A DNA stretch of 8,007 nt from Candidatus Sivonenia alaskensis PMM_0068 (GTDB taxonomy: Bacteria > Cyanobacteriota > Cyanobacteriia > Gloeobacterales > PMM-0068). Below the pieces are notes generated by a model. It had not been told where the DNA came from, made no database searches, and saw only the letters and a list, made by a program, of their open reading frames with translations. The DNA is taken from the NCBI GenBank assembly GCA_949127685.1, contig CASBPW010000337.1:1-8007 (forward strand), read 5' to 3'. Positions 1-6,722 of the stretch are shown in pieces; position 1 is the first letter of the stretch, and each line of letters begins with the position of its first letter. Position numbers and translations under genes: made by a program.

Positions 1-149
1 CCGCACCTAAACAGTTAGAACTCGTTCCTAAGGCTGACCATGGGAATGATGCCATCGTGGCGGGCCCTCGGTACTTGGAAGTTATCCGTAATTTTGTACG
101 TCAGGTCGATACTTCTTCTCATGAACTGATGGCTCACAGAAATAAATAA
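1..149 (+). CDS. C-terminal fragment of a probable alpha/beta hydrolase (5' end outside window)
   Basis: An open frame enters the window in phase with base 3 and ends at TAA 147-149, giving 48 residues. They include KADHGND followed about ten residues later by RYLEVIRNFV. This resembles the end of small alpha/beta-fold hydrolases, where the catalytic His sits in a G/A-D-H-x-D-like turn and is followed by a final amphipathic helix (often Y..i..Fl). Here the His of ADHGN would be that residue. The last ten residues (SSHELMAHRNK region) are polar and probably a disordered tail. The nucleophile and acid lie outside the window, so substrate and exact family cannot be given. The fold call rests on this short tail alone. 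It is separated from the next gene by 225 bp, so it is probably not in the same operon. Confidence 0.5.
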   Translation, partial: APKQLELVPKADHGNDAIVAGPRYLEVIRNFVRQVDTSSHELMAHRNK

Positions 150-374
150 CTGTTTGGATCCCTGATACGGATTCTTAATCAACCCTCAACGCGCATCGTT
201 TACAGCTTACAGAAGGCTTGCAACGCGCAGAAGAAATGGTTTTCTGAGGAGCTGAAGTCGGGGCAGCGGTTAGCTACATTGGATGGTTCGAGATGCAGGT
301 GTTGTGAATTCACTAGTTTACGGGTCCTACTCTTCTCCATCCTGTAAACTGAATGGGTCTTCAGGCCGTACTTT
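150..374. other. Intergenic region upstream of the glycosyltransferase operon
   Basis: This 225-bp stretch has no credible gene; the open frame on the minus strand here runs into the next gene and has no family-like features. It contains a 9-bp direct repeat CAACGCGCA at 187-195 and 221-229, the motif TTACAG twice (200-205 and 207-212), a perfect 10-bp palindrome GTGAATTCAC at 304-313, and a hairpin at 308-354. GTTTACAG at 198-205 is also an exact complement of 342-349, so the 3' arm of that hairpin has a second possible partner. No convincing sigma70 -35/-10 pair or rho-independent terminator was found. It presumably carries the promoter of the operon starting at 375, since the gene before is distant. 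Confidence 0.5.
308..354 (+). repeat. Imperfect inverted repeat / hairpin 20 nt upstream of the operon start
   Basis: AGTTTACGGG at 315-324 pairs with CCTGTAAACT at 341-350 over ten positions, one of them a G-T wobble, around a 16-nt pyrimidine-rich loop. Four more pairs form between 308-311 and 351-354 if bases 312-314 are bulged. No run of T follows, so it does not look like a terminator. Its place between the palindrome at 304-313 and the ATG at 375 suits a 5'-leader structure or an operator. Function is not known. Confidence 0.45.
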
Positions 375-1586
375 ATGACCCTGCACATTGCTTGGTTAGG
401 TAAAAAATCTCCCTTTTGCGGCAATGTCACCTACAGTCGAGAAGTGACTAATCATCTGACGCAGAGGGGCCACCGCGTTAGTTTTCTCCACTTTGCCCAA
501 GAAGAAGAAGTAGAAGTACAAACGTTCTTACCGCGTAACGTTCGTAACGACGGTCCACCCCTAGAAGAAGTGCCCTTGCCCTTTCTTTATCGCTCTCAGG
601 TCTATACGCTGCCGAGTTTAAAAGCGCGTAAAGTACTTACTGACTCCTTAAGAGAGCTGCAACCTGACGTTGTTCATGCCTCCCTCACGCTGTCTCCTCT
701 AGATTTTGTGATGCCAGAAATTTGTGATGAATTGGGGTTGCCCCTTGTCGCAACGTTCCATCCAGCCTTCGATCGTCGGCGCAATAACTTTGCGGCCAAC
801 ACCCAATATTTGATGTATCAGTTCTACGCGCCCTGCCTGGCTGCGTACCAGCGGGTCGTCGTATTTTCTCAGTTGCAAAAAGAAATTTTGAGCAAGATGG
901 GGGTTCCATCCTCACGGATTGCGGTGATTCCCAATGGCGTAGATGTTGACAAATATAGTCCAGGAGCTTCCAACGCCAAGTCACATTTTGAAGCAGACCG
1001 CTTATTTGTTTATATGGGTCGGGTCTCTGTGGAAAAAAACCTGGAACCAATGCTCAAGGCATGGAAATCCTGTAGAGATTTAATGGATGGCAACCATCCC
1101 AATTCGATGAATCTCCCGCACAAGTTGGTGATCATGGGAGATGGTCCACAGCGTCCCCTTTTGCAAAATTTTTATACCGAAGAAGATGGCATTGTTTGGC
1201 TTGGTTTTGTCGCTTCTGAAGAAGAACGTCTTTGGATTCTAAGGGGCGCGGATGTTTTCATTTTGCCTTCTTTGGTCGAAGGACTTTCCATATCCCTCTT
1301 GGAAGCTATGGCCTGTGGTTTAGCCGTAGTTGCGACCGACGTAGGAGCCGATGGAGAAGTCGTGGGTGGAGGCGCTGGAATTATGGTTCAGCCTTATCAA
1401 GTAGAGGCTCAACTGCGGACCTTGATTCCCCTCTTTGTCGAGCATCCAGAGTTCAAAAAAATCTTGGGGGAAAAGGCTCGTGCTAGAGTCCTAGAGCGCT
1501 ATACGCTCAGTAAAAATATTGAGACTTTGACAAAACTCTACGATGACGTTCTAGGCCGTGTCCCAGTGGAAACCAGTTTCTCTTAA
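375..1586 (+). CDS. GT4-family glycosyltransferase, cyanobacterial type
   Basis: This 403-residue protein has the two Rossmann-like halves of a GT-B enzyme. The N-terminal acceptor half opens with IAWLGKKSPFCGNVTY (5-20). The C-terminal donor-binding half has IPNGVD (185-190), MGRVSVEKN (214-222, with the Arg and Lys expected to bind nucleotide-sugar phosphate), MGDGP (254-258) and the GT4 E-x7-E motif at E302/E310 inside VEGLSISLLEAMACG. Such enzymes move a sugar from a nucleotide-sugar to a lipid, polysaccharide or small-molecule acceptor in the cytoplasm or at the inner membrane face. The donor and acceptor cannot be read from the sequence. There is no signal peptide or transmembrane segment. 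The start is ATG 375 because the conserved N-terminus begins at once, although no Shine-Dalgarno sequence precedes it. It is the first gene of a tight directon; queA starts three bases after its stop. Confidence 0.9.
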   Translation: MTLHIAWLGKKSPFCGNVTYSREVTNHLTQRGHRVSFLHFAQEEEVEVQTFLPRNVRNDGPPLEEVPLPFLYRSQVYTLPSLKARKVLTDSLRELQPDVVHASLTLSPLDFVMPEICDELGLPLVATFHPAFDRRRNNFAANTQYLMYQFYAPCLAAYQRVVVFSQLQKEILSKMGVPSSRIAVIPNGVDVDKYSPGASNAKSHFEADRLFVYMGRVSVEKNLEPMLKAWKSCRDLMDGNHPNSMNLPHKLVIMGDGPQRPLLQNFYTEEDGIVWLGFVASEEERLWILRGADVFILPSLVEGLSISLLEAMACGLAVVATDVGADGEVVGGGAGIMVQPYQVEAQLRTLIPLFVEHPEFKKILGEKARARVLERYTLSKNIETLTKLYDDVLGRVPVETSFS

Positions 1587-1589
1587 TCT

Positions 1590-2630
1590 ATGCTTTTGCC
1601 CAATTCACCAGACCTCTATACCGCGAACTATGACTATCAACTGCCGCCCAGTTCCATTGCACAGAATCCCGTAGAACCCAGAGACCACAGTCGTCTTTTG
1701 GTTTTTGGAAAGGAGGGATTGGAACACCGCTATTTCTATGAATTGAGCGACTTGCTGGAACCTGGCGACCTTTTAGTTCTCAACAATACCAAGGTGATCC
1801 CCGCACGACTCTTGGGACATAAACGCACAGGAGCTGCGGTAGAACTCTTGTTGCTGGCTCCGCTGGCAGAAAACCGTTGGCAAGCCTTGGTTCGTCCTGG
1901 GAAAAGACTATTGCCTGGGACCAAAGTGGATTTTGGGAATGGCCTCTTGACGGCTGAGATTCTAGAAAAGGATAGTGCCACAGGTGGGCGAATCATCCAG
2001 TTTGTCTACCCTGACGACCGCACCTTCTATGAAGTCTTAGATGAGGTCGGTCAAGTCCCTCTTCCTCCCTACATTACAGATTCTCAAGCTTCCGCTGATC
2101 GTTACCAGACTCTATGGGCCACCCAACCAGGAGCGGTGGCAGCTCCTACGGCAGGACTCCACTTTACCCAGGAATTACTGGACAAGCTTCCTGCTTCCAT
2201 CACTCAGATCACCCTACACGTGGGCCTGGGCACTTTTCGTCCGGTATCGACGGAGTGCATTACCGACCATGTTATGCACCAAGAATGGGTGGAAATCCCC
2301 CAAAACACAGTAGAAGCTATTCACAAAGCCAAACGAGTGATTGCCTGCGGCACCACGGCGGCTCGGGCTTTGGAAGCTTGGGCGCAGCACACCAACGGTC
2401 AGTCGCCTTGGCAGGGCCAGGCCGATTTATTTATTTATCCGGGCTATCAGTGGCGGATCGTCGATGGGCTCATTACCAATTTTCATCTGCCCCGTTCTTC
2501 CCTCTTAATGCTGGTGAGTGCGCTGGTTGGTCGCGAAAATTTATTGAGGGCCTACCAAGAAGCGATTAACCGAGGCTATCGGTTTTATTCCTTCGGAGAT
2601 GCTATGTTTATCCCGAGCGCCCTGATTTAA
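1590..2630 (+). CDS. queA: S-adenosylmethionine:tRNA ribosyltransferase-isomerase QueA
   Basis: QueA transfers and isomerises the ribosyl part of S-adenosylmethionine onto 7-aminomethyl-7-deazaguanine at position 34 of GUN-anticodon tRNAs, giving epoxyqueuosine in the queuosine pathway. The 346 residues match the family's usual length. Family blocks appear in order: YDYQLPPSSIAQ (14-25) and PRDHSRLLV (30-38), LVLNNTKVIPARL (62-74), PLPPYI (157-162), the signature AAPTAGLHFT (184-193), LHVGLGTFRPV (209-219), GTTAARALE (254-262), TNFHLPRSSLLMLVSA (296-311) and YRFYSFGDAM (330-339). About ten residues precede the usual N-terminal block, but no better start lies downstream. There is no clear Shine-Dalgarno sequence. 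The three-base gap after the glycosyltransferase suggests translational coupling. No other queuosine gene is in the window. Confidence 0.97.
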   Translation: MLLPNSPDLYTANYDYQLPPSSIAQNPVEPRDHSRLLVFGKEGLEHRYFYELSDLLEPGDLLVLNNTKVIPARLLGHKRTGAAVELLLLAPLAENRWQALVRPGKRLLPGTKVDFGNGLLTAEILEKDSATGGRIIQFVYPDDRTFYEVLDEVGQVPLPPYITDSQASADRYQTLWATQPGAVAAPTAGLHFTQELLDKLPASITQITLHVGLGTFRPVSTECITDHVMHQEWVEIPQNTVEAIHKAKRVIACGTTAARALEAWAQHTNGQSPWQGQADLFIYPGYQWRIVDGLITNFHLPRSSLLMLVSALVGRENLLRAYQEAINRGYRFYSFGDAMFIPSALI

Positions 2631-2635
2631 AGCCT

Positions 2636-2908
2636 ATGTCCCTGGTTCATCCCCAAGAGCACCGAGACCGCCAACTGGTCAATCAATTACTGAATAGCGA
2701 GCCTGAAGACCGGAATTTGGTGGAGCTCGCTCGCCTGACCATTCGCTATCAAGGGTTTGATGGGGCGGAAGATATTCAACGTCATCTCAAAGAGCTCATG
2801 GCTCGCTGGGGCTATTCCGAAGAAACGCTCTTTGCCAAGACCCTCCACATTCACTGGGAAACTCCGGTCTATCGAGGAGACTCATCCCGACAGGACGACT
2901 GGGCTTGA
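2636..2908 (+). CDS. Small conserved cyanobacterial protein, DUF3288-like
   Basis: A 90-residue soluble, acidic, helix-rich protein. It resembles the cyanobacterial DUF3288 family in the blocks DRQLVNQLL (11-19), NLVELARLTIRYQGF (27-41), GAEDIQRHL (43-51), a WGYSEETLFAKT segment (58-69) and a C-terminus ending DDWA. The assignment is from memory of the family pattern. No function is established that I can name, and no metal site, signal peptide or membrane segment is visible. It begins five bases after the queA stop with no strong ribosome-binding site, so it is probably translated by coupling within the operon. The next gene, lgt, starts 55 bp downstream. Confidence 0.8.
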   Translation: MSLVHPQEHRDRQLVNQLLNSEPEDRNLVELARLTIRYQGFDGAEDIQRHLKELMARWGYSEETLFAKTLHIHWETPVYRGDSSRQDDWA

Positions 2909-2914
2909 TTTATC

Positions 2915-2920
2915 TATACT
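2915..2920 (+). promoter_or_regulatory. Possible internal -10 element for lgt
   Basis: TATACT matches five of six bases of the sigma70 -10 consensus and lies in the 55-bp gap before lgt, placing a start about 35 nt upstream of the lgt GTG. No good -35 hexamer is present at 16-18 nt spacing and there is no extended -10 TG. It could let lgt and its follower be transcribed apart from queA, but chance occurrence is quite possible. Confidence 0.25.
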
Positions 2921-2951
2921 GGGGTCTGTGAGAGCGTCACAAATCCTTGAA

Positions 2952-2956
2952 AAGGA
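2952..2956 (+). promoter_or_regulatory. Ribosome-binding site that fixes the lgt GTG start
   Basis: AAGGA lies seven bases before GTG 2964. This spacing, together with the usual Lgt N-terminus, supports GTG 2964 over the in-frame GTG at 2928 or the ATG at 2757, which lies well inside the preceding gene. Confidence 0.65.
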
Positions 2957-2963
2957 AGTCCGG

Positions 2964-3785
2964 GTGGAGTTTTTTCCGATACATTTAGGGCTGCAATCAC
3001 CAGGTCCGATTATTTTTCAGGCGGGGCCTGTGACTATCCGCTGGTATAGCATGATCATCATTACCGGGATTATTCTCGGCACGCTTTTAGCCCAGCGTTT
3101 AGCTAAACAAAGAGATGAAGACCCAGAAAAAATAGCCGACCTTGCCGTCTGGTTGGTGGTTGGAGCCATTCCCTTTGCTCGCTTGTACTATGTCCTTTTT
3201 GAGTGGGAACGCTACGCCCAAGGCCCGTGGTGGAAGGTCTTTGCCATCTGGGAAGGTGGTATTGCCATTCATGGAGCGATTTTAGGAGGGATGATTGCCG
3301 CTTATTTATTTGCCAAAAAGACAAAAAGTAATTTCTGGAAATTGGCTGATATCTGTGCGCCAGCCTTAGCGCTAGGACAAGCAATAGGGCGTTGGGGCAA
3401 CTTTTTTAATTCAGAAGCGTTTGGGGTACCCACCGACTTGCCCTGGAAGCTCTATATCCCACCAGAGTGGCGTCCTACAGCCTTTATTGCCAATAATTAT
3501 TTCCATCCCACCTTTCTCTACGAGTCCTTGTGGAATCTCATGGTGATGAGCATTCTTTTGTGGCTATTCAAGAAATTTCCGAACTGGGGACAAGGGACGA
3601 TTGCGGCCACCTATGCCGTCCTCTATGGCATCGGTCGATTCTGGATTGAAGGGCTACGCACCGATTCTCTCTATTTGGGCTCTGTCCGGATGGCGCAGGT
3701 AGTGAGTTTGCTGTTTGTGGCTTTGGGCTTATTTGGCTGGTGGTGGTTTAACCGCCAACCGAGTAAGGCTTCAGAATCTCTATGA
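2964..3785 (+). CDS. lgt: Prolipoprotein diacylglyceryl transferase Lgt
   Basis: Lgt moves diacylglycerol from phosphatidylglycerol to the lipobox Cys of prelipoproteins in the plasma membrane, the first step of lipoprotein maturation. From GTG 2964 the protein has 273 residues, a normal length, with several hydrophobic segments (about 25-45, 58-80, 93-118, 131-142, 187-203, 211-229 and 243-261). Family landmarks are SPGPIIFQAGPVTIRWYS (12-29), HGAILGG with H103, the signature GRWGNFFNSEAFG (142-154) with R143, N146 and E151, HPTFLYES (181-188), and YGIGRFWIEGLR (221-232) with R225, E229 and R232. H103, R143, N146 and E151 fall at the numbers I recall for E. coli Lgt. A longer reading from ATG 2757 is rejected because it would overlap the preceding gene by 152 bases. 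Its stop overlaps the start of the next gene as ATGA. Confidence 0.95.
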   Translation: MEFFPIHLGLQSPGPIIFQAGPVTIRWYSMIIITGIILGTLLAQRLAKQRDEDPEKIADLAVWLVVGAIPFARLYYVLFEWERYAQGPWWKVFAIWEGGIAIHGAILGGMIAAYLFAKKTKSNFWKLADICAPALALGQAIGRWGNFFNSEAFGVPTDLPWKLYIPPEWRPTAFIANNYFHPTFLYESLWNLMVMSILLWLFKKFPNWGQGTIAATYAVLYGIGRFWIEGLRTDSLYLGSVRMAQVVSLLFVALGLFGWWWFNRQPSKASESL

Positions 3786-4321
3786 GTCAAGAACTTTTTT
3801 ATGCAATGTCTAATTTGAGGTTCGCTGGGTTGGGCGATCCCAAGGTAGAAGATCCTCGGACCTTGCGTCCTTGGTTCATGCGGGCCAAAAAACTCTGGCA
3901 ACAACAGCCCTGGCAGAAAATTTCACCAGAACATGTGCTGACTGTGCAGTTAGCCACGGGGACGTATAAGGTTTCGTTTCCTCACCAGCGCCAGGTCGAG
4001 ATCACGGATGGGCATACCCACATTCTTTTAGCCTATGGATTCGAACCGGAGATCTATGCAGGGCTCCCGGAGTTTTTTCGGAGTCATCGTCTGCCCCCTT
4101 CCGACCATGACCAAGGGCTCTATCCCTTGTTTGCGCTAGCTGAGCAAACAAATTATGTTCCAGTGGATCAATCAGGGCAAGAAGCGCTACTCACCGTACT
4201 CAAGGCCGTCACTGAATTTTTAGATCTTTTAGCAGCGGTCCCTTCTATCCCGACCCAGGCAACCGTGAAAGTACTCGTTGGCAAAGACTCAACGCTCATG
4301 GTGCCTGTATCTTGGACATAG
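3782..4321 (+). CDS. Hypothetical protein, translationally coupled to lgt
   Basis: This 179-residue protein belongs to no family I can name with confidence. Its ATG (3782-3784) overlaps the lgt stop in an ATGA arrangement, which usually means coupled translation; no good Shine-Dalgarno sequence is present. An alternative in-frame ATG at 3806 (residue 9) is less likely. It has no signal peptide, transmembrane segment or Cys. Residues 28-48 are rich in Trp and Gln. Residues 52-86 look like beta strands (VLTVQLATGTYKVSF, then VEITDGHTHILLAYGF), followed by LPEFFRSHRLPPSDHDQGLYPLFALAEQ (95-122), a predicted helix around 133-152, and a last strand at 161-176. The coding pattern and operon position argue for a real gene. 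It is the last gene of the directon. Its neighbour does not prove a role in lipoprotein processing. Confidence 0.75.
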   Translation: MSQELFYAMSNLRFAGLGDPKVEDPRTLRPWFMRAKKLWQQQPWQKISPEHVLTVQLATGTYKVSFPHQRQVEITDGHTHILLAYGFEPEIYAGLPEFFRSHRLPPSDHDQGLYPLFALAEQTNYVPVDQSGQEALLTVLKAVTEFLDLLAAVPSIPTQATVKVLVGKDSTLMVPVSWT

Positions 4322-4518
4322 AGATAGCCCTGTCCAATTGGTACCTTAAACAAGCAAAGATTATCTACTGGCTAAACGATAGGGGATCATCATAAGCCGA
4401 ATGTTTTAAAGAAGACTCCCCTTCTGGAGTAATTGGATTTATGCTAAGTCTTCAAATAGGGAAGATCGATGGGGCATTCTATGTTTTACGGTGTGCATGC
4501 GAGAGAGGATAGTATTCA
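4322..4518. other. Intergenic region between the lgt operon and the secreted glycosidase-like gene
   Basis: The 197 bp hold no credible gene. Adjoining small palindromes CCAATTGG (4334-4341) and GGTACC (4340-4345) sit just after the upstream stop. A short hairpin ACTCC/GGAGT (4415-4419 with 4426-4430, 6-nt loop) has no T-run, so it is a poor terminator. AAGACT 4412-4417 can instead pair with AGTCTT 4447-4452, excluding the first hairpin. TATGTT at 4480-4485 could be a -10 element for the gene at 4519 but has no good -35. The end of the upstream transcript and the downstream promoter probably lie here. Confidence 0.4.
4505..4509 (+). promoter_or_regulatory. Ribosome-binding site supporting the GTG start at 4519
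   Basis: GAGGA lies nine bases before GTG 4519. It supports this GTG over the in-frame ATG at residue 19, which would remove the positively charged n-region of the signal peptide. Confidence 0.6.
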
Positions 4519-6033
4519 GTGAAATTTTCGTCCCCTATCCTCAAGAGAAGTTTATTCAAGACCAACCTATTTATGCTGGCTGCTGGCGTTATGGGCTTAT
4601 TTTCCGCTCCAGCTTTTGCCCGAGACCTCGCTCCCCTACAAGCGCAGCCGACGCCCTATTGTCGCGCTTCCGAACAAGTTACTGCCCAGAAAGAAAATTT
4701 TCGCAAAGCAGCCCTCCAAGGAGACCCCGCCGCCCAAAACCAATATCAAGCCGCCCTTGCTCAAGATGCAGAAGTCCTACGTCAGTGCCGCAACCAAACC
4801 TGGCCTGCCGTGCAAGCGATTTGGCTTAGGCTCTATCCCTGCGATATTAAGGCAGGCGTCCTTGATGAGCTGATGGACCGGATTGTCAACAAAGGCTACA
4901 ACCGAGTGTACGTCGAAGTCTTTTATGACGGACAGGTGCTACTACCCGGAACGAACAATCCAACGGTGTGGACACCGGTAGTCCGTTCAGGAGAAGATTT
5001 ACTGGCTCAAGCGATTCAGAAAGGGCATGAGCGGGGTCTCAAGGTCTATGCCTGGCTCTTTTCCATGAATTTTGGGGCAAACTACGCTCAACGGACTGAC
5101 CGGCAAACCGTATTAGCTCGTAATGGACGTGGTCAAACCAGCCTTGATATTGGTCAAGACATTAGTCTGAGTACAGACTTGAGCACCCTTGAGCTGGATA
5201 AAGCCTTTATCGACCCCTACAATCTTCAGGCCAGACAGGATTATCAGCAATTGGTCCAAGCAGTGGCGCAGAGAAGACCGGATGGAATGTTGTTTGACTA
5301 CATCCGTTATCCCCGCCAATCTGGCTCGGCTTCTATCACCACGAAAGTCAAAGACCTCTGGATCTATGGGGAGGCATCTAAGCAGACCCTATCCCAACGA
5401 GCCCTCAACTATAAAGGACTCGACCTCATTCGTCGCTTTGTTGAACAAGGAACGATAACGTCCAAGGATATGGCAGAGGTAGACCAGCTCTATCCCAATG
5501 AGTCAGAACCGCTATGGCAAAACCGGAAGAGTTCAGGTTCCGTTTCCCGTGCGCAACTCCTGCAAGAACTTTGGATTTTGAGTGTGGCCCATGCTTACCA
5601 AGGAGTCACAGATTTTCTGGCAGCGGCGGCACAGCCAGCCCAACAACAAGGGATCGCTACAGGAGCAGTCTTTTTCTCTGACGGTAACCGGAGTGTAGGG
5701 AAGGGATTTGATTCTCGGATGCAACCTTGGCACTATTTCCCCGCTTCCCTGGAGTGGCATACGATGGCCTATGCGCTATGCGGGAATACCAACTGCATTG
5801 TCAAGCAGGTGCAAACAGTCCTCAAAGAAGCCCCTCAGGGTACGCAGGTAATCCCCGCGCTAGCAGGGCAATGGGGACAAGTAATGGCAGGAAATCGCCC
5901 GACGCTAGAAGCCCAGATGAATGCCATCCATGAAGCGGCTCCCCAAATCAACATGGTCAGCCATTTTGCCTTTTCTTGGCAGGATCCACAGTTTGATCAA
6001 ACCCGGAGAGCTTGTTCTCTCCCTCAACAGTAG
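4519..6033 (+). CDS. Secreted GH10-like (GHL10/DUF187-type) TIM-barrel protein
   Basis: This 504-residue protein is a probable exported glycoside hydrolase-like enzyme. A signal peptide is clear: K9, R10 and K14, then a hydrophobic stretch at 17-29, then SAPAFA (29-34) with likely cleavage before R35. There is no lipobox Cys. A helical linker (50-92) precedes a TIM-barrel region with strands at AIWLRLYP (100-107), NRVYVEVFYDG (128-138) and GLKVYAWLF (173-181). FIDPYNLQARQDY (230-242) and DGMLFDYIRYPR (255-266) resemble the [FW].DP...VR...  and DG.hfDy.yP blocks of the GHL10/DUF187 family. E133 and D260 are candidate active-site residues by position only. The mature part has six Cys (48, 90, 108, 421, 426, 499), consistent with disulfides outside the cytoplasm. 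Substrate is unknown; cell-wall or exopolysaccharide glycans are a guess. Its last ten bases overlap the convergent gene at 6024. Confidence 0.8.
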   Translation: MKFSSPILKRSLFKTNLFMLAAGVMGLFSAPAFARDLAPLQAQPTPYCRASEQVTAQKENFRKAALQGDPAAQNQYQAALAQDAEVLRQCRNQTWPAVQAIWLRLYPCDIKAGVLDELMDRIVNKGYNRVYVEVFYDGQVLLPGTNNPTVWTPVVRSGEDLLAQAIQKGHERGLKVYAWLFSMNFGANYAQRTDRQTVLARNGRGQTSLDIGQDISLSTDLSTLELDKAFIDPYNLQARQDYQQLVQAVAQRRPDGMLFDYIRYPRQSGSASITTKVKDLWIYGEASKQTLSQRALNYKGLDLIRRFVEQGTITSKDMAEVDQLYPNESEPLWQNRKSSGSVSRAQLLQELWILSVAHAYQGVTDFLAAAAQPAQQQGIATGAVFFSDGNRSVGKGFDSRMQPWHYFPASLEWHTMAYALCGNTNCIVKQVQTVLKEAPQGTQVIPALAGQWGQVMAGNRPTLEAQMNAIHEAAPQINMVSHFAFSWQDPQFDQTRRACSLPQQ

Positions 6034-6722
6034 GGAGAAACGTCTTCTCCGCAGGTATCGGCTAAATAACACATCGCCCGGAAGCGTAGGCCCACCAATT
6101 GCTCATACAGCGGGTTGAGCTTACACATGGGGGGGATATGCAGTAGTTTATGACCGAATAGAACAACATCTCGTTCAAATGGACATTGAGAAGGAATCAT
6201 TCGACATAAATACCGAGCCAGTTTTGGGTCATGGATCTCTAACTGGTCTAACCAAACCCGTATCGGGTTCAAGGGATCTAAAGGGGGATACTGAACGGTA
6301 TCCACCGTAGAAGATACTATTTCTTTTTTGGTTTTAGTACTAGGTAACATCACATCCTCATCAACCAAAGTCATTCGCAACGCATCAATCGCTTCTATCT
6401 TTCGGCCTAAGGCCATACAAAATTCATGTAACAGGTCATCTTCAGCCGAGGAGTAAATACCGTCTGCAAGTGCAACCATCACGGCCGTTCTCAAAAAGTT
6501 TTCTGCAATAGATTCGTCTTTTCCCAACGCGGCCGCTAGTTCAACAGGAGTAATAGTTTCTATGGTTTCATTGACTGGAATCAACTCCTCCTTCATCCAA
6601 TCTTTAATTAACTCTTGCTCTTCATTGCTGAAACGTCCATCTATCCAGGCTATCGTTAGTAGCCCGCGTATCCAGGCAGTCATCTGTTCATGGGTATGGG
6701 GAGATTGAATTTGTTTATTCAT
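6024..6722 (-). CDS. TerB-like protein with Mo-nitro_C ('Mo-dependent nitrogenase C-terminus') domain
   Basis: A 232-residue cytoplasmic protein of two parts. Residues 15-120 look like an all-helical TerB domain made of two similar halves, LLTIAWIDGRFSNEEQELI (21-39) and VMVALADGIYSSAEDDLL (81-98), each with the A..DG.ys..E pattern. After a linker (125-147), residues 148-230 match the cyanobacterial family named Mo-dependent nitrogenase C-terminus: PIRVWLDQLEI (153-163), LCRMIPSQCPFERDV (172-186), LLHIPPMCKLNPLYEQL (193-209), and LRFRAMCYLADTCGED (212-227). Five Cys (173, 180, 200, 218, 224) plus H191/H195 could bind metal, but this is inference. Despite the name it is not a nitrogenase subunit and no nif gene is nearby. 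GGAGG (complement of 6730-6734) lies seven bases before the ATG. It lies 144 bp downstream of apt on the same strand. Confidence 0.85.
   Translation of the reverse strand: MNKQIQSPHTHEQMTAWIRGLLTIAWIDGRFSNEEQELIKDWMKEELIPVNETIETITPVELAAALGKDESIAENFLRTAVMVALADGIYSSAEDDLLHEFCMALGRKIEAIDALRMTLVDEDVMLPSTKTKKEIVSSTVDTVQYPPLDPLNPIRVWLDQLEIHDPKLARYLCRMIPSQCPFERDVVLFGHKLLHIPPMCKLNPLYEQLVGLRFRAMCYLADTCGEDVSPYC

Noticed and set aside
285..291. GGTTCGA, resembling the T-loop of a tRNA
   Set aside because: No flanking complementary T-arm stem, acceptor stem or anticodon arm could be formed around it.
200..430. 76-codon open frame on the minus strand over the intergenic region and the glycosyltransferase start
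   Set aside because: It overlaps the conserved N-terminus of the glycosyltransferase, has no family-like segments and no ribosome-binding site; treated as chance.
2757..2963. Longer N-terminus for Lgt beginning at ATG 2757
   Set aside because: It would overlap the DUF3288-like gene by 152 bases and add residues not found in Lgt proteins; GTG 2964 has a good ribosome-binding site and fits the family start.
4415..4430. Rho-independent terminator for the lgt operon
   Set aside because: The stem is only five pairs and no T-run follows it.
6024..6722. Annotation as a nitrogenase component
   Set aside because: The domain name is historical; the protein lacks nitrogenase cofactor or P-cluster motifs, begins with a TerB-like domain and has no nif neighbours.
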